Of a stretch of 22,271 nt of DNA, positions 8,327-14,128 are shown in pieces. Position numbers and translations under genes: made by a program. The stretch covers positions 1 through 22,271 of the forward strand of contig CAYNHL010000054.1 in assembly GCA_964397015.1 (NCBI GenBank). Direction: 5' to 3'. The notes beneath the pieces are model-generated. The model worked only from the letters and a program-made list of their open reading frames with translations, did not search any database and was not told where the DNA came from. The stretch comes from MADRE2 sp964397015 (GTDB lineage: Bacteria; Desulfobacterota; Desulfobacteria; Desulfobacterales; Desulfobacteraceae). Each line of letters opens with the position of its first letter. Position 1 is the first letter of the stretch.

Positions 8327-9508
8327 TTAATCACCGATCGGGATAATCTGTCCGTTTTGGATGGTGGTCAGGAAAATGGTATCCAGTCCCTGGTGATCGC
8401 CTGGCCCGAAGGTGAGCGTCAAACCTCCTAAATCAAAGGTGCCGGCGGATTCAATGGCCTCGATGAATGATTTTCTGGTCAAATTTGAGCTGACGGACCG
8501 GACGGCCTGGATAAAAAAGCGCCCGGCGATGTAACCTTCAAACGAGATATAGGAAATGGAATGATCCGGTTGAAAATCGGCCATTGCCCGGCGATACTCC
8601 CTTGTAATTTCGAGATCTGAGATATCCGGTGATGGTACCACCTGTGAGATGATGACATCCTGTGCCGCATGGCCAAGGGCGTTTTTCAATGACTGGGAAC
8701 CGGCAAAAGAGAGGGAACAGTAAACTACGTCTTTCATCCCCTTAGCCCTGCCGAGCTTTATGAATTCAGCGGTGGGCTGGTATGCACCGGCAAGCAGGAC
8801 TGCTTCGGGATGAGAGTTTCTGATCCGCAGGAACCCGCCCATTACCGCTACGGTATTGCGCTGGTAAGAATCTTTTGCCACCAGATCCAGGCCGTATTCA
8901 GCCAGGGCTGCCTCGATGCCCGCCAGGCCGGCCAGGCCGAAACTGTCGTTTTGATAGAAGCAGGCAATCCGGCTGAACTTTCGGGTTTCAATGAAAAAAG
9001 CGGCTATTTTACGGGTTTCCTCATCATATCCGGCCCGGATATTGATAATATTCTTTTGAAACGGCTGCCGCAGGAACCGGGCACCGGTATAAGGAGCAAG
9101 AAACGGGACACCCGCGCTGTCGGCAATGGGGGCTGCGGCCATGGAAGTAGGAGTCCCTACGGCACCTATAATGGCAAACACTATTTCATTTTCTATCAGA
9201 TGCCTGGTGTTTTTTATGGCCTGGCCCGGTTCATAATAATCATCCATGGATAAAAGCCGGATCCGGCGGCCCTTGATCAGCTCACCGGAATTGTACTGCT
9301 TGAATGCGGCATTGATGCCCGCCTTCATATGCAGTCCTAAATCCATTGCAGGGCCGGACAGAGCACAGGTCTGCCCCAGAAGAATGGTATTTTGTGTAAC
9401 ACCCTCTTCAGCCGCCGGTTTTCCCGGGATTGAGGCAATCATCATGACAATGCCGATCAGTACGGCACGGAAAGGATGGCATGCGATTGAAAAAAAAGTT
9501 ATCTTCAT
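8327..9508 (-). CDS. Periplasmic ligand-binding protein, LivK/Peripla_BP_6 type
   Basis: A type I periplasmic binding protein of the branched-chain amino-acid/amide class (about 393 residues). A basic start and a hydrophobic stretch ending near KPAAEE form a probable signal peptide. The mature part opens with NTILLGQTCALSGPAMDLG, the usual first strand and ligand loop, followed by IIGAVGTPTSMAAAPIADSAGVPFLAPYTG and YQNDSFGLAGLAG, family hallmarks. ATG 9508 gives the best signal peptide but has no ribosome binding site. An in-frame TTG at 9544 has an AAGG about 10 nt upstream and would add 12 residues. There are no permease or ATPase genes beside it; instead its stop abuts the histidine kinase start. 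That context favours a sensory role, delivering ligand to the kinase Cache domains, over bulk uptake. This role is inferred. Confidence 0.85.
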   Translation of the reverse strand: MKITFFSIACHPFRAVLIGIVMMIASIPGKPAAEEGVTQNTILLGQTCALSGPAMDLGLHMKAGINAAFKQYNSGELIKGRRIRLLSMDDYYEPGQAIKNTRHLIENEIVFAIIGAVGTPTSMAAAPIADSAGVPFLAPYTGARFLRQPFQKNIINIRAGYDEETRKIAAFFIETRKFSRIACFYQNDSFGLAGLAGIEAALAEYGLDLVAKDSYQRNTVAVMGGFLRIRNSHPEAVLLAGAYQPTAEFIKLGRAKGMKDVVYCSLSFAGSQSLKNALGHAAQDVIISQVVPSPDISDLEITREYRRAMADFQPDHSISYISFEGYIAGRFFIQAVRSVSSNLTRKSFIEAIESAGTFDLGGLTLTFGPGDHQGLDTIFLTTIQNGQIIPIGD

Positions 9509-9637
9509 TAAATTTGATATATGGGTTAAGTTCCAGAAAGTCAAGGATTCAGGAACCTTAAATAAAAGACTGTCAGGGTGTGATCCAGTTACAGGTCCTG
9601 ATAACAGCCCTGCCTGTTTTTTTCACACACTATTTCC

Positions 9638-9666
9638 TTGAAGTAAACTCAAGGCATCGGTATAAC
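9638..9666 (+). promoter_or_regulatory. Sigma70-type promoter for serB
   Basis: TTGAAG (9638–9643), a 17-nt spacer and TATAAC (9661–9666) form a good vegetative promoter, placing transcription start near 9673 and the serB ATG at 9699. The inverted repeat CCTTGA/TCAAGG (9636–9641 and 9649–9654) straddles the -35 element and could be an operator. No regulator is identified. Confidence 0.55.
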
Positions 9667-9698
9667 CTCATTTAAAAACAGATATCAAAGGGTTGATT

Positions 9699-10913
9699 AT
9701 GAGTGAAATTGTTTTGATCAATATCAGCGGCCCGGATGCAAAAGGCCTAGATGCAAGGTTCACCAGCATTCTGGCTCAATATGACGTGAACATTCTGGAT
9801 ATTGGGCAGTCTGTCATTCACGAGTATATTTCTCTTGGGATCCTGGTGGATATCCCAAAAGCTCCTGATTTTGCGCCTATTTTTAAAGACATGCTTTACG
9901 AAGGGCACAAGCTCGGGCTGGCCGTCGACCTGAAGCCGGTAGATCCTGTAAACTATGAAAAATGGGTCGAGGCCCAGGGAAAGGAAAGACGGATCATAAC
10001 CCTGCTCGGCCAGACCATCAGCGCCCGGCAGATGTCCCGGGTCATGGCCGTTATAGCTGAACACCGGCTCAATATCGATGCCATCACCCGCCTGACCGGC
10101 AGGGTATCTTTAATGCCCTCCCACAAAATACCCAGGGCCTGCATCCAGTTGTCAGTCAGCGGCAAACCCTCCCGCATGGGTGAAATGAGGGGAAGGTTCA
10201 TGGAAATTTCACAGAAGACCGGAGTGGATATTTCATTTCACGTGGACAATATCTATCGCAAAAACAGGAAACTCGTAGTATTTGATATGGATTCGACATT
10301 GATCCAGGTTGAGGTCATTGTGGAACTGGCCAAAATGGCGGGTGTGGGTGAGCAGGTGAACCGGATTACCGAAGCAGCCATGCACGGCGAGATCGATTTC
10401 AAGCAGAGCTTGAGACAGCGGGTGTCCCTGCTCAAGGGCTTGACCCAGGAACAGCTCGAGGCCGTTATCCGCGATCTGAAACTGACTGAAGGAGCAAAAC
10501 TGGTTACACGGACCCTGAAGCGGCTGGGGTACAAACTGGGGATCCTTTCCGGCGGTTTTACCTTTGTAGGGCATTACCTCCAGGATTATCTGGGGTTTGA
10601 TTATATGTATGCCAACACCCTTGAAATGAAAGACGGCGTCGCCACGGGAAAAGTCACCGGTCCGATAATAGACGGTGAGAAAAAGGCATTGCTGCTGGCT
10701 GAATTGGCACAAAAGGAAAAAATCTCCATTGAACAGACCATTGCCGTGGGAGACGGGGCCAATGATCTTCCCATGATTTCCAAAGCAGGCCTGGGTGTAG
10801 CGTTCAATGCCAAACCCGTGGTCAGGAAACAGGCATCCAACATGATATCGAGTGTCGGGCTCGACGGCCTGCTGTACCTGATCGGTATGCATGATCGGGA
10901 AATCCGGCAATGA
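9699..10913 (+). CDS. serB: Phosphoserine phosphatase with N-terminal ACT domains
   Basis: A 404-residue SerB that hydrolyses phosphoserine to serine, the last step of the phosphorylated serine pathway, in the cytoplasm. Residues ~1–85 and ~96–180 look like two ACT ligand-binding domains (EIVLINISGPDAKGL; RRIITLLGQ). The HAD phosphatase follows: motif I VFDMDSTLI with nucleophile D196 and D198, motif II ILSGGFT, and motif III VGDGANDLPM. Two ACT domains make it longer than E. coli SerB and are seen in other bacterial SerB proteins; they suggest amino-acid feedback. ATG 9699 is preferred over an in-frame TTG at 9693 because AAAGGG (9687–9692) lies 6 nt upstream. Its TGA overlaps the start of the Fe-S gene in an ATGA, so the two are cotranscribed. 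Confidence 0.93.
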   Translation: MSEIVLINISGPDAKGLDARFTSILAQYDVNILDIGQSVIHEYISLGILVDIPKAPDFAPIFKDMLYEGHKLGLAVDLKPVDPVNYEKWVEAQGKERRIITLLGQTISARQMSRVMAVIAEHRLNIDAITRLTGRVSLMPSHKIPRACIQLSVSGKPSRMGEMRGRFMEISQKTGVDISFHVDNIYRKNRKLVVFDMDSTLIQVEVIVELAKMAGVGEQVNRITEAAMHGEIDFKQSLRQRVSLLKGLTQEQLEAVIRDLKLTEGAKLVTRTLKRLGYKLGILSGGFTFVGHYLQDYLGFDYMYANTLEMKDGVATGKVTGPIIDGEKKALLLAELAQKEKISIEQTIAVGDGANDLPMISKAGLGVAFNAKPVVRKQASNMISSVGLDGLLYLIGMHDREIRQ

Positions 10914-12265
10914 AAGATATCCAGGACCTGGTCGATGCGGTTCAGGAGCTTGAATCCCTGCTTGCAAAGTGCACCAGGTGCGGCATGTGCCAGGCGGTCT
11001 GCCCGGTTTTCAGGCGAACGGGAGACCAGGCAGACGTGACCAGGGGAAAGCTGGCCCTGCTCGACGGCCTGGCACAAAGAATGTTCGACGATCCCGGCGG
11101 GGTGAATGACCGTCTCAACCGTTGCCTGCTATGCGGGACCTGCCAGCATAATTGCCCCAGCGGCGTTGATATCCTGTATGTTTTCCTGAAGGCCAGGACT
11201 GTTATTGCCAGGTACCAGGGCATGGGAAAGGTAAAACAGCTTTTTTTCAAACAGGTCCTGGCAAGGCCTCGATTGTTCAATCGGATTTCAGAACTTGGAC
11301 GAAGTTTGAGTTTGCTGGTTTTCAATCGCCCTGAATACCCGGGCAGGGCGGTAAGTGCAAGGGCGCCGTTCCGGGCTGTTTTTCCCGCACAGATGGGTAA
11401 CAGGCATGTTGTTTTTCCGGCTGAAAAGCCCTTTCATGCATCCATCAGCAGGCATCCGGCTCCGGTTGGCCCCGGCGGGAAACGGGTGGTGTTTTTTACC
11501 GGATGCCTCATAGATTCGGTTTTTCCGCAGATCGCTCATAGTGCCATGGCTGTGTTCGATGCCCTTAAAATTCACTGCCAGGTGCCATCACAGCAGGGTT
11601 GCTGCGGGATTCCCGCCCTGGCCTCTGGGGATGAAGACACTTTTGATGCACTCGTGACCCATCACCTGGACCTGCTGTCTTTTTTTGAGTTCGACTACCT
11701 GGTCACGGCATGTGCAACATGTTCGGCCACGATAAAGACAATATGGCCGTCCATGGCCCGGGACAAAGATTCCAGGCTCAGGGCACGCCTGGATTCCCTG
11801 GCTCAAAAAACGATGGACATCAACCGGTTTCTTGTCAGCCATACCGGTCTGCTCACCCGCAAAAGCCAGGTGATACCCAGACGAGAAGCGGTCTGTTACC
11901 ATGACCCGTGCCATTTGAAGCATGCTAAGGGTGGCAGGAGTGCGCCCAGGAAAATAATTCAGGCAGCCGGGTATGAACTCAGGGAACTTAAAGCTCCGGA
12001 TGCCTGCTGCGGGATGGGGGGCAGTTTCAACCTGGCCCATTATGGTGTATCAAAAGAAATCGGGCTTGAGAAAGCCGCGGATATCATCTGCAATGGGTGC
12101 CGGATCGTGGCAACATCCTGTCCGGCCTGCATGATTCAGATCGCTGATGCCCTTTCGTCTTCCGGGAACACATGTCCTGTCTGTCACCCGGTCGAACTGC
12201 TTGCAAAGGGATTAACAGGGCGGCCCCTGCTGATAGATGGTAGGGTCAGGCAGACGGGCCTGTGA
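10910..12265 (+). CDS. glcF: GlcF/HdrD-like (Fe-S)-binding oxidoreductase subunit
   Basis: A 451-residue cytoplasmic or membrane-associated electron-transfer protein. Two N-terminal [4Fe-4S] ferredoxin motifs are complete: CTRCGMCQAVCP (C21, C24, C27, C31) and CLLCGTCQHNCP (C72, C75, C78, C82). Two cysteine-rich CCG domains follow: TGCLIDSVFP…GCCGIP and DPCHLKHA…CCGMGG, with a late SCPACMIQI. This is the architecture of glycolate oxidase GlcF and of HdrD-related proteins, which pair with an FAD-linked 2-hydroxyacid oxidase such as GlcD. No such partner is in the window, so the substrate (glycolate, lactate or other) is not fixed and the symbol is by architecture only. It starts inside the serB stop and its last 54 nt overlap the 3' end of queC on the opposite strand. 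Confidence 0.82.
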   Translation: MKDIQDLVDAVQELESLLAKCTRCGMCQAVCPVFRRTGDQADVTRGKLALLDGLAQRMFDDPGGVNDRLNRCLLCGTCQHNCPSGVDILYVFLKARTVIARYQGMGKVKQLFFKQVLARPRLFNRISELGRSLSLLVFNRPEYPGRAVSARAPFRAVFPAQMGNRHVVFPAEKPFHASISRHPAPVGPGGKRVVFFTGCLIDSVFPQIAHSAMAVFDALKIHCQVPSQQGCCGIPALASGDEDTFDALVTHHLDLLSFFEFDYLVTACATCSATIKTIWPSMARDKDSRLRARLDSLAQKTMDINRFLVSHTGLLTRKSQVIPRREAVCYHDPCHLKHAKGGRSAPRKIIQAAGYELRELKAPDACCGMGGSFNLAHYGVSKEIGLEKAADIICNGCRIVATSCPACMIQIADALSSSGNTCPVCHPVELLAKGLTGRPLLIDGRVRQTGL

Positions 12266-12916
12266 AAAGCCTTTTATCCTGTGCAGGCATGAATCACACC
12301 GGCCGCAGGATCTGCCTTTCCTGTCTGGATCATAGCAGCTCAGGGTCAGGGCATAGTCCACGCCGAGTTCATGTCCTGTCAGGATAATCCGGGCCTTTGA
12401 CATGTGGATAAGCGGAGTGTGAATCTTGAGCCGGGTTTCCCCGGTTACCCCTGCTTTTGTAGCGAGATTGGCCATGGTTTCAAAGGCTGATATGTATTCA
12501 GGCCGGCAGTCAGGATATCCGCTGTAATCCACGGCCGTCACTCCTGTAAATATTGCACCGGCCTTCAACACTTCCGCCCATGCCATGGCGTAGGAGAGAA
12601 AAATAGTATTCCGGGCCGGCACATAGGTCACAGGGATGCCGCCTGATTCAATCTGCCCGGCATGATCATGCTTGGGAACGCTTATGTCATCTGTCAGTGC
12701 CGAACCGCCGAACTGTCTGAGATCGATTGTGATTATTTTGTGCTCGGCGGCTCCCAGGGCAACCGCCACTTTCCGGGCGGCTTCTAGCTCGGCGCTGTGG
12801 CGCTGGCCGTAGGAAAAACTCAGGCTGTAAATGTCAAAACCGTCCCTCTGTGCCATGGCCATGGCAGTTGTAGAATCAATTCCGCCGCTGGAGAGAACAA
12901 TTGCTTTTTGATTCAT
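12212..12916 (-). CDS. queC: 7-cyano-7-deazaguanine synthase
   Basis: A 234-residue QueC, which converts 7-carboxy-7-deazaguanine to preQ0 with ATP and ammonia. The PP-loop SSGGIDSTT (9–17) binds ATP, SFSYGQRHS follows, and a C-terminal zinc site (C…CGRCDSCLHR) has all four cysteines. The length is normal for the family. It is third in queD-queE-queC, 6 nt after queE, with a G-rich ribosome binding site inside the queE end. Its final residues overlap the glcF-like gene on the other strand, leaving no room for an intergenic terminator. preQ0 feeds queuosine in tRNAs with GUN anticodons, and in some bacteria deazaguanine DNA modification. The later genes (queF, tgt, queA) are not in the window. 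Confidence 0.95.
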   Translation of the reverse strand: MNQKAIVLSSGGIDSTTAMAMAQRDGFDIYSLSFSYGQRHSAELEAARKVAVALGAAEHKIITIDLRQFGGSALTDDISVPKHDHAGQIESGGIPVTYVPARNTIFLSYAMAWAEVLKAGAIFTGVTAVDYSGYPDCRPEYISAFETMANLATKAGVTGETRLKIHTPLIHMSKARIILTGHELGVDYALTLSCYDPDRKGRSCGRCDSCLHRIKGFSQARLPDPTIYQQGPPC

Positions 12917-12922
12917 TGTGTC

Positions 12923-13570
12923 TTATACCCCCCTTTGGTCCGGATCCCAGATGAGTTTATGAAGCTGCAGCGACAGCCTGGCATTGAGCCGGTCACTCAT
13001 GAGCCATTCTGCGAGTTGCCGCGGGTCAACTTTTCCAAAAACAGGCGACAGGTGAATTTTATCACCCCTTACAGCATCAGGGAGGCGGTGACGGATTATA
13101 TCGCAGGCATAGTCATAATCTGTCCGTGATCCAATGACAAACTTGATTTCATCATTCATTGCAAGGTCGTCAAGAAGATCCCATAAAAAGCTTTGTGATT
13201 CATTGCTCCCCGGACACTTGATATCGATTATCCGTATGCAGCCCTCCGGCAGGCCGGCAATGGGCATGCTGCCATTGGTTTCGACCAGGACAGTGAATCC
13301 TTTTTCCATCAACCGGCGTATCAACTCAGGAGTCTGCTGCTGGACCAGGGGCTCTCCTCCGGTGATCTCGACCAGGCTGCATCCTTGTGCCGCCACGGTG
13401 TCCATGATATGTTCAAGCTCCATGAAAAGGCCTTCTGTATGGGCATAGCGGGTATCACACCAGCTGCATGACAGGTTGCAGCCCGACAGGCGGACAAAGG
13501 TACATGGCCTGCCTGCAAATGTGGATTCCCCCTGGATACTGGAAAATATCTCACAGACCTTGAGAGTCAC
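12923..13570 (-). CDS. queE: 7-carboxy-7-deazaguanine synthase (radical SAM)
   Basis: A 215-residue QueE, the radical SAM enzyme that contracts 6-carboxytetrahydropterin to 7-carboxy-7-deazaguanine. The N-terminus has the family sequence EIFSSIQGESTFAGRPCTFVRLSGC, with the cluster motif CNLSCSWCDTR (C31, C35, C38), then EITGGEPLVQ for SAM contact. The motif has the ordinary CxxxCxxC spacing. Translation starts at GTG 13570, directly after the queD TAA, with AGGGA about 7 nt upstream, so coupling to queD is expected. It lies between queD and queC, matching the order of chemical steps. Confidence 0.95.
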   Translation of the reverse strand: MTLKVCEIFSSIQGESTFAGRPCTFVRLSGCNLSCSWCDTRYAHTEGLFMELEHIMDTVAAQGCSLVEITGGEPLVQQQTPELIRRLMEKGFTVLVETNGSMPIAGLPEGCIRIIDIKCPGSNESQSFLWDLLDDLAMNDEIKFVIGSRTDYDYACDIIRHRLPDAVRGDKIHLSPVFGKVDPRQLAEWLMSDRLNARLSLQLHKLIWDPDQRGV

Positions 13571-13951
13571 TTATTCTTCCCTGTAGGATGCCCCGCATCC
13601 GGGGCTTTCAAATACCTTGATCTTTGCCACCTTGATATCCTGCGCGTCCAGGCGGGCCGCTGTTTCCCTGAAAAGAAGCCTGGCAATATTTTCCGCTGTC
13701 GGGTTGCGCCTTTCAAATTCCGGCAGCGTGTTCAGGTGGGAATGGTCCAGACGTTCCAGAACGTTTGTAACCACCTTTCTGACATCCCTGAAGTCAACCC
13801 CCATGCCCAGGTGGTTCAGCCTGGTACATTTGATACATACGGTTATGTCCCAGTTGTGGCCGTGTATCCCGGCGCAGTCCCCGTCATACCCTTCAAGTGA
13901 GTGGGCAGCGGAAAATTGACCCTGCACATAGATTTCATACACACCCGCCAT
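13571..13951 (-). CDS. queD: 6-carboxy-5,6,7,8-tetrahydropterin synthase
   Basis: A 126-residue QueD (PTPS-like fold) that converts dihydroneopterin triphosphate to 6-carboxytetrahydropterin, the first committed step to preQ0. Zinc ligands are visible as H17 (FSAAHSLEG), H30 and H32 (GIHGHNW), with the catalytic C26 between them. The later LDHSHLN and KVFESPGCG segments carry the conserved His and Glu. A strong GAGGAG precedes the ATG by about 5 nt. It lies only some 20 nt past the tRNA-Met terminator, so there is little room for its own promoter; see the separate finding. The downstream queE start abuts its stop. Confidence 0.94.
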   Translation of the reverse strand: MAGVYEIYVQGQFSAAHSLEGYDGDCAGIHGHNWDITVCIKCTRLNHLGMGVDFRDVRKVVTNVLERLDHSHLNTLPEFERRNPTAENIARLLFRETAARLDAQDIKVAKIKVFESPGCGASYREE

Positions 13952-13964
13952 ATCTACTCCTCTT

Positions 13965-13994
13965 AAACAAAAAAGCCCCTCAGAATGAGGGGCT
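13965..13994 (-). terminator. Rho-independent terminator after tRNA-Met
   Basis: On the - strand AGCCCCTCA pairs perfectly with TGAGGGGCT (13986–13994 with 13974–13982), with a 3-nt loop and then a run of T residues (TTTTTTGTTT). It starts about 10 nt after the tRNA CCA and ends about 14 nt before the queD ATG, so it either ends the tRNA transcript or acts as an attenuator for queDEC. Confidence 0.85.
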
Positions 13995-14004
13995 CTGTAG
14001 TGTC

Positions 14005-14081
14005 TGGTAGCGACGCAGGGATTTGAACCCCGGACTCTGCGGATATGAGCCGCATGCTCTGACCAACTGAGCTACGTCGCC
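14005..14081 (-). tRNA. tRNA-Met (CAT), elongator type
   Basis: A full 77-nt cloverleaf with encoded CCA. Acceptor GGCGACG pairs with CGTCGCT, the D stem is GCTC/GAGC, the anticodon stem is TGCGG/CCGCA with loop CTCATAT, the variable loop is 5 nt, and the T arm is CGGGG-TTCAAAT-CCCTG. The CAT anticodon could serve initiator Met, elongator Met or lysidine-modified Ile2. The GGCnACGTAGCTCAGTTGG start matches elongator Met rather than the other two. Position 1·72 is G·U instead of the usual G–C. A promoter lies directly upstream and a terminator directly downstream. Confidence 0.9.
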
Positions 14082-14095
14082 GAAAAAACCCAAGA

Positions 14096-14125
14096 CTTAT
14101 ATCATTTGTCCCTGGTATAAGTCAA
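14096..14125 (-). promoter_or_regulatory. Sigma70-type promoter for tRNA-Met
   Basis: Reading the - strand, TTGACT (14125–14120), an 18-nt spacer and TATAAG (14101–14096) place the start near 14089, 8 nt before the tRNA. The perfect inverted repeat GACTTATA/TATAAGTC (14094–14101 and 14116–14123) covers parts of both promoter hexamers. The promoter lies immediately after the stop codon of the DUF3426 gene. Confidence 0.6.
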
Positions 14126-14128
14126 TCA

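Noticed and set aside
10233..10967. A 244-codon open frame on the - strand opposite serB.
   Set aside because: The + strand frame has complete ACT and HAD motifs; the opposite frame shows none and overlaps it fully.
12212..13951. queDEC as part of a deazaguanine DNA-modification (Dpd-type) island.
   Set aside because: No dpd-like genes, DNA-targeting transglycosylase or helicases in the window; genes are typical of tRNA queuosine supply.
14005..14081. tRNA-Met as an integration (attachment) site.
   Set aside because: No integrase gene, no repeated tRNA 3' fragment in the window, and normal housekeeping genes on both sides.
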